Shown: piece by piece, positions 7,065 to 13,792 of the stretch
Numbering within the stretch: the stretch's first letter is position 1
Layout: each line of letters starts with the position of its first letter
NCBI RefSeq assembly: GCF_024171525.1
Contig: NZ_JALJZY010000026.1
Span: 1-21,915, forward strand
Origin: Neisseriaceae bacterium HSC-16F19
Lineage (GTDB): Bacteria; Pseudomonadota; Gammaproteobacteria; Burkholderiales; Neisseriaceae
DNA: 21,915 nucleotides
Reading direction: 5' to 3'
The notes under the pieces: generated by a model
Seen by the model: only the letters and a program-made list of their open reading frames with translations
Database searches by the model: none
Told to the model about the DNA's origin: nothing
Position numbers and translations under genes: made by a program

Positions 7065-7093
7065 ATTAAAACAGTTCTGGCCGGGTTTGGCAA
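7065..7093 (-). promoter_or_regulatory. Promoter of the tRNA-Val/tRNA-Asp pair
   Basis: On the minus strand TTGCCA (7088-7093) and TTTAAT (7065-7070) are separated by 17 bases and lie about 20 bases before the mature tRNA. The -10 box is followed directly by GCGCGTC, a GC-rich discriminator of the kind seen in stable-RNA promoters under stringent control. Confidence 0.7.
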
Positions 7094-7163
7094 GAATTTG
7101 TGCGGTTTATTTTTTAGTATACTGTTTATTAAAGATATATTTATTGTTCTTTACAAGGTGTGC

Positions 7164-7175
7164 AGGCTGCCTGAA
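7164..7175 (+). other. DNA uptake sequence, AGGCTGCCTGAA
   Basis: Exact copy of the resident uptake 12-mer, in the 270-base gap between the tRNA pair and the antiporter gene. It is not in a hairpin. The rest of that gap is AT-rich near 7110-7150 and probably contains the antiporter promoter, but I cannot fix it. Confidence 0.8.
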
Positions 7176-7315
7176 ATTTGCACGCTAATGTGTTGAATTT
7201 CCCCTATTCTGCATTAAATACCGTTAAAATACGCCCTTTGCTGTGCCCGGCGGTGCTGTGTGCCGCCCGGCCTGATTTCCCCACACACTGTTTGAGACAA
7301 AGAAAGAGACGCACC

Positions 7316-9064
7316 ATGCTCGACAATATGCAGATATTTTTTCTGATAGCCGGTTTGCTGCTGTTTGTGAGCGTGATGGCCACCCGTTTGTCGGCGCGCA
7401 TGGGCTTCCCGCTGTTGTTGGTGTTTCTCGGTGTGGGCATGCTGGCGGGGGAAGAGGGCGTAGGCGGCATCCGCTTTAACAGCGTCAGCGGTGCGTTTAT
7501 GATCGGCCAGCTGGCACTGGCGGTGATTCTGCTCGACGGCGGTTTGCGCACGCGCATGTCCACCATCCGTTTGTCGTGGAAGCCTTCGGCGGTGCTGGCC
7601 AGCTGGGGCGTATTGGCCACGGTGCTCTTGGTGGGGGTGTTTGCCACGCTGGTGCTGAATGTGGATTGGCGTTTGGGTCTTTTGATGGCGGCGATTGTCG
7701 GCTCCACCGATGCGGCGGCGGTATTTTCCCTCTTGCGCAACAGCGGCGTGCGCCTGAATGAGCGGGTGCAGTCCACGCTGGAAGTGGAATCCGGCGCCAA
7801 CGACCCGATGGCCATCTTCTTGGTCAGCGCCTTTATCGCCATGCTGATGGAGCCGGAAGAGGCAGGGGTGTTGTCGTTTATCACCATGCTGCTGCAACAG
7901 CTGGGCTTGGGCTTGGTGGCGGGTATTCTCGGCGGCAAGATTCTGGCGCGGCTGATGCACCGCCTGCATTTGGCCGAAGGTTTGTATGCGCTGCTGATTC
8001 TCTCCGGCGGTATCCTGATGTTTGCCGCCACCAACCTGATTGGCGGCAGCGGCTTTTTGGCGGTGTACATCACCGGCATCTTTATCGGCAACCAGCGCAG
8101 CCATGCCACCGAGCATGTGCTGCGGGTGATGGACGGTTTGGCATGGCTGGCACAGGCGAGCATGTTTGTGGTGTTGGGTCTGTTGGTGATGCCCTCGCAG
8201 CTGCTGGAGCACGCCTGGCAGGCGCTCTTGATTGCCCTGTTCCTGATGCTGGTGGCGCGGCCTTTGGCGGTGTATTCCAGCATCTTGTGGTTCCATTACC
8301 GCAAGCGCGAGCTGGCCTATATCAGCTGGGTGGGTCTGCGCGGTGCGGTGCCGATTACACTGGCGATGATGCCCTTGATGATGGGCGTGAGCGAGTCCAA
8401 TCTGCTGTTTAATGTGGCTTTTGCGGTGGTGATTTTGTCGCTCTTGGTGCAGGGCGCCAGTATTCCGTGGATGGCGCACCGTCTGAAGGTGAGCCTGCCG
8501 CCCATGCCGGAAGCCAAGGAAGAGCGCGAAATCTGGCTGGACGAAGAAGTGAGTCTGGAATTTTCCGCTTACGAAGTGCAAAGTGGTGCCGATGTGGAAG
8601 GCGCGCACCCGGATGCGGTGGCCGCAGACATCGACCCGGTGGCGGTGCGCTGTTTTGCGCTGGTGCGCGAGGGCAAGCCGGTGCCGCTGGCGGCGGAAAC
8701 CCGTTTGCAGCCGCAGGATGTGGCCTGGTATTTTGCCGGCGAAAAACATGTGGACGAATTGGCGCTGCGTTTTTACCAAAACGAAGCCAGTACGCGCACC
8801 AGCCAGCATTTCTTCGGCGAATTCGTGTTGCCGCCGCAGGCGCGTGCCGGCGATTTGGCCGCGGTCTACGGTTTGGCGCTGGAAGCGGACGAAGCCGGTT
8901 TGAGCCTGCGTGATTTGATGCACGCACGCTTGGAAAACACACCGGTGGAAGGCGACCGCGTGTGGGTGGGCGAGTTCGAGCTGATTGTCAAAGACACCGA
9001 CGATCACGGCGAAATCAGCCAGATTGGTTTGAAAGTGCCGACCAAGAAGCCTGCGGCTGCCTGA
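7316..9064 (+). CDS. CPA1-type potassium/proton antiporter, NhaP2/CvrA family
   Basis: This inner-membrane antiporter exchanges K+ (or Na+) for protons. I chose the ATG at 7316 because a purine-rich AGAAAGAG precedes it by a good distance and the protein then begins at the expected MLDNMQIFF. The in-frame ATG at 7178 adds 46 residues unlike the family. The protein has 582 residues, close to E. coli CvrA (578). About twelve membrane helices fill the first ~390 residues. They include the CPA1 signatures STDAAAVFSLLR near 130 and ESGANDPMA near 158. The C-terminal third is soluble and resembles the TrkA-C plus CorC-like regulatory region of NhaP2. The last two sense codons and the stop lie in CGGCTGCCTGAA, one base away from the uptake sequence. 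I see no operon partner and no strong terminator. Confidence 0.9.
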   Translation: MLDNMQIFFLIAGLLLFVSVMATRLSARMGFPLLLVFLGVGMLAGEEGVGGIRFNSVSGAFMIGQLALAVILLDGGLRTRMSTIRLSWKPSAVLASWGVLATVLLVGVFATLVLNVDWRLGLLMAAIVGSTDAAAVFSLLRNSGVRLNERVQSTLEVESGANDPMAIFLVSAFIAMLMEPEEAGVLSFITMLLQQLGLGLVAGILGGKILARLMHRLHLAEGLYALLILSGGILMFAATNLIGGSGFLAVYITGIFIGNQRSHATEHVLRVMDGLAWLAQASMFVVLGLLVMPSQLLEHAWQALLIALFLMLVARPLAVYSSILWFHYRKRELAYISWVGLRGAVPITLAMMPLMMGVSESNLLFNVAFAVVILSLLVQGASIPWMAHRLKVSLPPMPEAKEEREIWLDEEVSLEFSAYEVQSGADVEGAHPDAVAADIDPVAVRCFALVREGKPVPLAAETRLQPQDVAWYFAGEKHVDELALRFYQNEASTRTSQHFFGEFVLPPQARAGDLAAVYGLALEADEAGLSLRDLMHARLENTPVEGDRVWVGEFELIVKDTDDHGEISQIGLKVPTKKPAAA

Positions 9065-9147
9065 ACGCGCAGGGCCGGGATTTTGGAGTAATCTGTCGGT
9101 TTTTTGTCGTATTCTGATAAAAATTTACGCCATTTAGCAAACAGTGC

Positions 9148-9176
9148 TTGACGCTACCGGTTAACAACGGTAAAAA
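9148..9176 (+). promoter_or_regulatory. Probable cspA promoter
   Basis: TTGACG (9148-9153) and TAAAAA (9171-9176) are separated by 17 bases. Initiation near 9183 would give a leader of about 86 bases before cspA. The leader includes short complementary segments (AGCAAGC near 9183 and GCTTGTT near 9209), as expected for a structured cold-shock leader. Confidence 0.55.
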
Positions 9177-9268
9177 GGCCGACAGCAAGCAGGGCGAAGC
9201 TGTTTTAAGCTTGTTAACACGTCCAGCCGCGCTATTTTGTTTAATTTGTTTTTTGTATAGGAATTTCC

Positions 9269-9472
9269 ATGGCGACTGGTACTGTTAAATGGTTTAACGA
9301 CGCTAAAGGTTTTGGTTTTATCACTCCCGACGAGGGCGGCGAAGATTTGTTCGCACATTTCTCTGCCATCAATATGAACGGTTTTAAAACCCTGAAAGAA
9401 GGTCAGAAAGTGTCCTTCGACGTGACCACCGGCCCCAAAGGCAAACAAGCAGCCAATATCCAGGCCGTTTAA
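9269..9472 (+). CDS. cspA: Cold-shock domain protein
   Basis: This is a 67-residue single-stranded nucleic acid binding protein and RNA chaperone, the usual size for a bacterial Csp. The RNP1 motif KGFGFI is at about 13-18 and RNP2 DLFAHF at about 26-31, and the first strand TGTVKWFN is intact. A ribosome binding site AGGAA lies 7 bases before the ATG. It has its own promoter and terminator, so it is a single-gene unit. Whether expression is really cold-inducible cannot be told from sequence, because many neisserial Csp proteins are also made at normal growth temperature. Confidence 0.95.
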   Translation: MATGTVKWFNDAKGFGFITPDEGGEDLFAHFSAINMNGFKTLKEGQKVSFDVTTGPKGKQAANIQAV

Positions 9473-9494
9473 CAGCGGACCACAGATTTGCAGC

Positions 9495-9524
9495 ATGGCA
9501 GGTTTCGACCTGCCATTTATTTTG
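9495..9524 (+). terminator. cspA terminator with a UUCG tetraloop
   Basis: ATGGCAGGT-TTCG-ACCTGCCAT followed by TTATTTTG gives a perfect 9-bp stem capped by the very stable UUCG loop and a U-rich tail. Confidence 0.9.
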
Positions 9525-9534
9525 TCTGTTATCC

Positions 9535-9546
9535 AGGCTGCCTGAA
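9535..9546 (+). other. DNA uptake sequence, AGGCTGCCTGAA
   Basis: Exact resident uptake 12-mer just after the cspA terminator. TTCAGGCAGCCC at 9591-9602 is its inverted, one-mismatch partner. Confidence 0.8.
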
Positions 9547-9674
9547 AAAACTTTTTCACTAAAAACGGCTTCCTTTGCCCGGGGCCGCCTTTCAGGCAGC
9601 CCGAACTTCCCTTATGATACGGCCTGAGACCTGTGCAAAACCCCATGTGTCGGCACAAATATAAAACCGACGTC

Positions 9675-9694
9675 ATTCCCGCGAACGCGGGAAT
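9675..9694. repeat. dRS3-type repeat, left copy
   Basis: ATTCCCGCGAACGCGGGAAT matches the 20-bp ATTCCC-N8-GGGAAT neisserial dRS3 consensus and is itself nearly palindromic. Confidence 0.85.
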
Positions 9695-9751
9695 CCATGG
9701 AAAATTTTAAGAAACCATTTTAAAACAATGGATTCATAAACGGATGGATGG

Positions 9752-9771
9752 ATTCCCGCGTTCGCGGGAAT
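9752..9771. repeat. dRS3-type repeat, right copy
   Basis: ATTCCCGCGTTCGCGGGAAT is the exact reverse complement of the left dRS3 copy, so the two are in inverted orientation around a spacer of about 57 bases. Confidence 0.85.
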
Positions 9772-9789
9772 GACGACAGTTAAGGTTTT

Positions 9790-9801
9790 AGGCTACCTGA
9801 A
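9790..9801 (+). other. AGGCTACCTGAA, uptake-sequence variant of the Eikenella dialect
   Basis: It differs from the resident uptake sequence by one base, and as I recall it is the exact AG-eikDUS 12-mer. It lies inside the nested MITE-like element, so it may have arrived with that element or may simply be a decayed resident copy. Confidence 0.5.
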
Positions 9802-9855
9802 AACAGTTTTGCAAAGGTCTGGGCCTGTATTGTTCGATGTTGTTTTTCCGTATCT

Positions 9856-11226
9856 ATGTCTTCCTGGTTTCCCTTTCCTGCGGTTGCCGCTTTTGAATGG
9901 CAGCCGTTTTTTGATGATTTGTTTGCCCGTCAGGCGTTTACTTCGCGCCTGTTGGAGCGCAGTTTTCACACCACCGCCGGCCTGATGGAGCTGGGGCTGT
10001 GCGTGCTGATTTTCGCCGCCACGCTGTGGCTGGCGCGCAGGCTGGAGCGCCGTTGGCAAAACCGTGACGACAGCCGCCGTTTTATGTTGCAGCACATCGT
10101 GCTGCGCATGATTTGGCCGACCCTGCTGCTGTTGGCATCGGTGTCGGCGCTGCTGTTGTGGCAGCAGGCCGGTTATAGCGCGCTGTGGTTGCAGCTCTTG
10201 GCGATGGCTGCACGCTGGATGATGCTTATCCGCCTGTGTCTGGCGGTGTTGCGCAGCATTATTCCCGACCACCGTTTAAGCTGCCAGATTGAGCGCAGCC
10301 TCTCCATGCTGTTGTGGGTGGCCTTTGTATTGTGGGTGAGCGGGGTGGACGATTTGCTGCTGGAAGCCTTGCAGCGGGTGGTGATTCCGCTGGGCAGCAA
10401 GGGGATTTCGCTGTATGCCGTCCTCACCGGCCTGCTGTCGGTGTGCGTGGTGGTGGTGGCGGCCTTGTGGCTGGCGCAATTGCTGGAAAACCGGCTGATG
10501 CAGATGGGCAGCGTGGACATCAATGTGCGCCTGGTGCTGTCGAAAATCCTCAAAACCCTCATGGTGGCGCTGGCGGTAATTCTGGCCCTGCCCATGGTGG
10601 GCATAGACCTGACGGTGCTGTCGGTTTTCGGCGGTGCGCTGGGTGTGGGCTTGGGCTTTGGTTTGCAGAAGATTGCCAGCAATTATATTTCCGGCTTTAT
10701 CATTCTTTCCGACCGTTCCATCCGCTTGGGCGACCGCCTCAAAACCGGCGACTTTACCGGCTATGTCACCAAAATCACCTCGCGCTTTGTGGTGTTGCGC
10801 AGCGGTAGTGGCGTGGAGGCACTGATTCCCAACGACAATTTCATCACCTCCACCGTGATTAACGAGTCTTATACCAGCAAATCCCTGTGGACCAGCCTGG
10901 ATGTGCAGGTCGCCTATGCCACCGATTTGCCGCAGGCCATGGCCATCTTGCAGGAGGCCGCGGCGGCGCAGGAACGGGTGGCTGCCGAGCCGCCGCCCAA
11001 AGCCTATGTAACCGCCTTTGCCGATTCCGGCATCAATCTGCGCGTGGGCTTTTGGGTCAACGACCCGGAAAACGGTTTTTTGGGTTTGCAGTCGGAAATC
11101 CTGCTGGCCATTTGGCGCGAGTTCAATGCGGCCGGGATTGAATTTCCCTTCCCGCAACGCGAAATCCGCATCCTTAACGAGCCCGAAACCCCGGTACAGG
11201 ACAGCGCAGATGCAACGCGCGTATAA
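9856..11226 (+). CDS. MscS-family mechanosensitive ion channel
   Basis: This inner-membrane channel is expected to release solutes when membrane tension rises. The 456-residue protein has several N-terminal hydrophobic helices, more than the three of E. coli MscS, so it belongs to the larger members of the family. The pore-lining helix and start of the MscS domain lie near residues 249-280, in GIDLTVLSVFGGALGVGLGF, followed by IASNYISGFIIL. The beta domain continues with RLGDRL and PNDNFITSTVIN, and an alpha/beta C-terminal domain ends the protein. Its last 17 bases overlap the start of nudB. The region just upstream is the nested MITE-like element, which therefore probably holds or borders the promoter. 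Confidence 0.92.
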   Translation: MSSWFPFPAVAAFEWQPFFDDLFARQAFTSRLLERSFHTTAGLMELGLCVLIFAATLWLARRLERRWQNRDDSRRFMLQHIVLRMIWPTLLLLASVSALLLWQQAGYSALWLQLLAMAARWMMLIRLCLAVLRSIIPDHRLSCQIERSLSMLLWVAFVLWVSGVDDLLLEALQRVVIPLGSKGISLYAVLTGLLSVCVVVVAALWLAQLLENRLMQMGSVDINVRLVLSKILKTLMVALAVILALPMVGIDLTVLSVFGGALGVGLGFGLQKIASNYISGFIILSDRSIRLGDRLKTGDFTGYVTKITSRFVVLRSGSGVEALIPNDNFITSTVINESYTSKSLWTSLDVQVAYATDLPQAMAILQEAAAAQERVAAEPPPKAYVTAFADSGINLRVGFWVNDPENGFLGLQSEILLAIWREFNAAGIEFPFPQREIRILNEPETPVQDSADATRV

Positions 11227-11686
11227 ACAGCCGGTGTCGGTGCTGGTGGTGATTCACAATCCGGCGGGCGGGATTTTGCTGCTGGAGCGTGCCGACCGTG
11301 CCGGTTTCTGGCAATCGGTGACCGGCAGCTTGGAAGAGGGCGAAAGCCCGTTTCAGGCAGCCTTGCGCGAAGTGGCGGAAGAAACCGGTGTGGCCGCAAG
11401 CGCAGACGCCTTGTACGACTGGCATTACAGCAGCGAATACGAAATCTACGCCTATTGGCGCCACCGCTATGCCCCCGGCGTGACCCACAACCGCGAACAT
11501 GTGTTTTCCCTGTGCATTGCAGCCGATACGGCGGTAAAATTAGCCATAGGCGAACACCTTGCCTGGGGCTGGTTTGCACCGGAAGCCGCCGCAGAGCGTG
11601 TGTTTTCGCCTTCCAACCGCGAAGCCATTTTGGCACTGCCCCAGCGGCGTGCCTGCCGGGATCATAGTCGAACCAAATCAGAATGA
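11210..11686 (+). CDS. nudB: Nudix hydrolase, dihydroneopterin triphosphate diphosphatase
   Basis: NudB removes pyrophosphate from dihydroneopterin triphosphate in folate synthesis. The 158-residue protein has a complete Nudix box, G39-x5-E45-x7-R53-E-V-x-E-E-x-G-V61, and the family segments FWQSVTGSLEEGE and HRYAPGVTHNREH that match E. coli NudB closely. The ATG at 11210 overlaps the MscS gene by 17 bases, so translation is probably coupled. The bases encoding the Nudix box contain an inverted uptake sequence (11352-11363). The last seven residues (HSRTKSE) and the stop codon are supplied by a Correia-type element, so the natural C-terminus has been replaced. This is past the catalytic part and should be tolerated. 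Confidence 0.88.
   Translation: MQRAYKQPVSVLVVIHNPAGGILLLERADRAGFWQSVTGSLEEGESPFQAALREVAEETGVAASADALYDWHYSSEYEIYAYWRHRYAPGVTHNREHVFSLCIAADTAVKLAIGEHLAWGWFAPEAAAERVFSPSNREAILALPQRRACRDHSRTKSE
11352..11363 (-). other. DNA uptake sequence inside the Nudix box of nudB
   Basis: The minus strand reads AGGCTGCCTGAA exactly. On the coding strand it specifies F-Q-A-A-L at residues 48-52, the variable x7 part of the Nudix box. Confidence 0.8.
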
Positions 11687-11768
11687 GACCAGGCAGCAAG
11701 CCGCAGACAGTACAGATAGTACGGCAAGGCGCAGCAACGACGTATCATTCTGATTTGGAATGACTATA
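11663..11768. mobile_element. Correia-type element, short form (about 106 bp)
   Basis: The ends are inverted: the left begins CATAGTCGAACCAAATCAGA, and the reverse complement of the right begins TATAGTCATTCCAAATCAGA. The interior has the Correia core GCCGCAGACAGTACAGATAG followed by TACGGCAAGGCG. The size fits the internally deleted class of Correia repeat enclosed elements. It contains the nudB stop codon and ends five bases before the ATG of the next gene, so it fuses the two transcription units. Confidence 0.85.
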
Positions 11769-11772
11769 AGCC

Positions 11773-12561
11773 ATGAACCAGATTACCGTAGCCACCTACA
11801 ATATGCACAAAGGCATGTCGGCGCTCAACCGCCATGTACAGCTGGCACAGATGACCGAGGCCCTGCGCCATCTGGGTGCCGATGTGCTGTTTTTGCAGGA
11901 AGTGCAGGGCGAAAACCGCCCGCGCTTGGAAAAACGCAACGATTTTCCCGCCGAGCCGCATTACCATATCCTCGGCGATGCGCTCACCTATCACCAAAGC
12001 TACGGCAAAAACGCCGTTTATCCGCGCCGCCACCACGGCAATGCCATCCTCAGCCACCTGCCCATAGACACCAAGCACAACCTCGATATCAGCGTTAACA
12101 AACTGGAGCAGCGCGGCGTGCTGCATTGCGAAATCCAGCCGGACGACTGGGCGCTGCCCTTGGTGTGTTTGTGCGTCCACCTCAATCTGCGCGAGCCTGA
12201 CCGCATCAAGCAATACCAGGCCATACACGATTATGTGCGCGAACATGTGCACCCGGACAGCCCGCTGGTGCTGGCCGGCGATTTCAACGACTGGCGCCAC
12301 CGTTCCTGCGAAAATCTGGGCGAAAACCTGGGCATGAGCGAAGTGTTTTCCGGCCGCGGCAGCCGCCCGAAAACCTTTCCCGCGCGCATGCCCGTGCTGA
12401 GCCTCGACCGCATTTACACCCGCAATCTGGATGTCTTGCAGGCACGCAGCCACCGCCAGGCACCGTGGCGGCATTTGTCCGACCATCTGCCTTTAAGCGC
12501 TACGCTGGCGCCGAGACGGCACATTATCAAACAACCGCGCCCAACCTCGCTGCCACGGTGA
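11773..12561 (+). CDS. Endonuclease/exonuclease/phosphatase-family protein, YbhP-like
   Basis: The 262-residue protein is a metal-dependent hydrolase of the EEP superfamily. The catalytic set is visible: N10 in TYNMHKG, E43 in FLQEVQ, H136 in VHLNLRE, D170 and N172 in LAGDFNDW, D212 in SLDRIY, and D237-H238 in LSDHLPL. The closest remembered relative is E. coli YbhP, whose substrate is not established, so I give no gene symbol. The start codon lies five bases after a Correia element. The only plausible ribosome binding site, GGAA at 11757-11760, is inside that element, so expression now depends on inserted DNA. A terminator follows the stop codon. Confidence 0.88.
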   Translation: MNQITVATYNMHKGMSALNRHVQLAQMTEALRHLGADVLFLQEVQGENRPRLEKRNDFPAEPHYHILGDALTYHQSYGKNAVYPRRHHGNAILSHLPIDTKHNLDISVNKLEQRGVLHCEIQPDDWALPLVCLCVHLNLREPDRIKQYQAIHDYVREHVHPDSPLVLAGDFNDWRHRSCENLGENLGMSEVFSGRGSRPKTFPARMPVLSLDRIYTRNLDVLQARSHRQAPWRHLSDHLPLSATLAPRRHIIKQPRPTSLPR

Positions 12562-12569
12562 TTGGGAAT

Positions 12570-12639
12570 AAAAACAGGCTGCCTAAAAACTTTTGTGATG
12601 CAGAAACTTACTGCGTGTGTTTTCAGGCAGCCTGTTTTT
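12570..12639 (+). terminator. Terminator made from two inverted DUS-like arms
   Basis: The arms AAAAACAGGCTGCCTAAAAAC (12570-12590, here given as 21 bases with its flank) and 12619-12639 are reverse complements with one mismatch, around a 28-base loop, and the right arm ends in a T run. The right arm carries an exact uptake sequence on the minus strand at 12622-12633. The left copy is decayed (AGGCTGCCTAAA). Confidence 0.65.
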
Positions 12640-12792
12640 ATAGTCGAATAAAATAAGAACGAGACAAGGCAGTAAGCCGCAGACAGTACAAGTAGTACGG
12701 AACAGATTTTGTTGCCGCTTTAGCGGCTTACTAAATCGTTCTCTTTGAGCTTGGCGCAGCAACGCCGTATCGTTCTGTGTTAAATGACTATA
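12639..12792. mobile_element. Correia-type element, full-length form (154 bp)
   Basis: The ends TATAGTCGAATAAAATAAGA (left) and, reverse-complemented, TATAGTCATTTAACACAGAA (right) are imperfect inverted repeats. The interior has GCCGCAGACAGTACAAGTAG and GCAGCAACGCCGTATCG, plus about 50 bases near 12702-12750 that are missing in the short copy at 11663-11768. The length of 154 fits the full-length Correia class. Both copies here have TATAGTC at their ends instead of the TATAGTG of Neisseria gonorrhoeae and N. meningitidis elements. Confidence 0.85.
12745..12773 (+). promoter_or_regulatory. Possible outward promoter in the Correia element
   Basis: TTGAGC (12745-12750) and TATCGT (12768-12773) are 17 bases apart and point towards the secreted-protein gene. 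Correia elements are known to carry outward promoters, but this particular match is only moderate. Confidence 0.35.
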
Positions 12793-12866
12793 TCGGCACA
12801 ATCTTGAATACTGTGATGAAAAATGTTTCAATAGCGCTCTTTTGTCATCATCAGGAAAATAACAGC

Positions 12867-13349
12867 ATGAAAAAAATACACGGTTTTGCGGGATTGTTGG
12901 CGGTTTTTGCAGCCACTTCGGCACTGGCAGAAATCCATATTGCCGAAAGAATTCCTTATCAGGATGAAAGCAGGGTGGATAACCGGATTGTTTCCGAATG
13001 TACGGAAATCGGCCGCATCATGTCGGAGTCGGTTGCCCAAAACGGCAAGGCACGCAAACTCGATATTGTGCGGGATGGCGCCCAGAGTGGCGATTATGTC
13101 AATATCACCATCGAAGGCGTGCTCAGTGCCGGTAATGCTTTTATCGGCCACGCAAAAGGCATGAGCATTTATGCCGAGTACTATCGCGACAATGCCTTGG
13201 TGGAGAAAACAACTTTTAACCGCGGCTCGTCGGGCGGTGCCTTTGGCGTCTTCAAGAATTCCTGCAGTGTACTTTACCGCACGGCCAATGTATTGGGACG
13301 TGATGTGGCCGGATGGTTGGCCAAAAAAGAAGCCGGGCAGGTACAGTAG
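12867..13349 (+). CDS. Secreted protein of unknown function, DUF4410-like pattern
   Basis: I do not recognise a specific family with certainty. The ATG at 12867 has AGGA about ten bases upstream and starts a clear signal peptide (MKKIHGFAGLLAVFAATSALA, cleaved before E22), so the in-frame start at 12777, inside the Correia element, is rejected. The mature part is about 139 residues with just two cysteines, C45 and C133, which could form one disulfide in the periplasm. No lipobox is present. The C-terminal half, with its glycine-rich RGSSGGAFG and the helix NVLGRDVAGWL, resembles the pattern of DUF4410 or CsgG-like outer-membrane-associated proteins, but this is only a pattern match. A full-length Correia element ends 74 bases upstream, and a strong bidirectional terminator follows. 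Confidence 0.75.
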   Translation: MKKIHGFAGLLAVFAATSALAEIHIAERIPYQDESRVDNRIVSECTEIGRIMSESVAQNGKARKLDIVRDGAQSGDYVNITIEGVLSAGNAFIGHAKGMSIYAEYYRDNALVEKTTFNRGSSGGAFGVFKNSCSVLYRTANVLGRDVAGWLAKKEAGQVQ

Positions 13350-13370
13350 GCTCATCGGCTGCCTGAAAAC

Positions 13371-13404
13371 AAAAAACCGCATTGCTTTTGCAATGCGGTT
13401 TTTT
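13371..13404. terminator. Bidirectional terminator between the secreted-protein gene and rplS
   Basis: AAAAAACCGCATTGC-TTTT-GCAATGCGGTTTTTT is a perfect 15-bp stem with a T run on either strand. It ends the plus-strand gene at 13349 and the ribosomal operon whose last stop is at 13417. Confidence 0.95.
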
Positions 13405-13416
13405 GCGGCTGCCGAT

Positions 13417-13788
13417 TTAGCCTTGGGCTTTGCGGGCCGGCAGTTTTTCTTTAATACGGGCGGCTTTACCGGTACGGCCGCGCAGGTAGTACAGTTTGGC
13501 GCGACGCACGTCACCGCGGCGTTTTACTTCGATTTTTTCCACGGTGGGGGCGTACAGTTGGAAGGTACGCTCAACGCCTTCGCCGCTGGAGATTTTGCGC
13601 ACGATAAAGCTGCTGTTCAGACCGCGGTTGCGGCGGGCAATCACCACGCCTTCGTAAGCCTGCAGACGGGTACGGCTGCCCTCGGTCACGCGCACGGATA
13701 CCACCACGGTGTCGCCGGGAGCGAATTCGGGGATGGTTTTGTTCAAACGGGCAATTTCTTCTTGCTCGAGTTGTTGGATCAAGTTCAT
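13417..13788 (-). CDS. rplS: 50S ribosomal protein L19
   Basis: L19 sits at the interface between the 30S and 50S subunits. The 123-residue protein has the normal length and typical sequence, from MNLIQQLEQEEIARLN to VKRRGDVRRAKLYYLRGRTG. It starts four bases after the trmD stop codon and is the last gene of the rpsP-rimM-trmD-rplS operon, ending before a strong terminator. Confidence 0.98.
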   Translation of the reverse strand: MNLIQQLEQEEIARLNKTIPEFAPGDTVVVSVRVTEGSRTRLQAYEGVVIARRNRGLNSSFIVRKISSGEGVERTFQLYAPTVEKIEVKRRGDVRRAKLYYLRGRTGKAARIKEKLPARKAQG

Positions 13789-13792
13789 GGGT

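Larger units (their letters stand above)
9627..9820. mobile_element. Nested MITE-like element, IS5-type ends enclosing a dRS3 pair
   Basis: The outer ends AGACCTGTGCAAAAC (9627-9641) and GTTTTGCAAAGGTCT (9806-9820) are inverted repeats with one mismatch. From memory they resemble the ends of neisserial IS5-family elements such as IS1106. Inside is a second, perfect 28-bp inverted repeat (9671-9698 and 9748-9775). Its core is the dRS3 pattern ATTCCC-N8-GGGAAT, at 9675-9694 and 9752-9771. A dRS3-flanked spacer of this kind is the building block of neisserial intergenic mosaic elements. The element has no transposase and occupies most of the 383-base gap between cspA and the MscS gene. Confidence 0.7.

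Noticed and set aside
7178..7315. Earlier start for the antiporter gene at 7178
   Set aside because: The added 46 residues do not resemble the family, and the ATG at 7316 has its own ribosome binding site and gives the normal length.
7214..9007. A 597-codon open frame on the minus strand opposite the antiporter gene
   Set aside because: Glutamine- and histidine-rich shadow of a hydrophobic membrane protein on the other strand.
11663..11768. A small RNA gene in the gap before the EEP gene
   Set aside because: The palindromic ends and the core sequence identify a Correia-type element, so structure alone is not evidence for a separate RNA gene.
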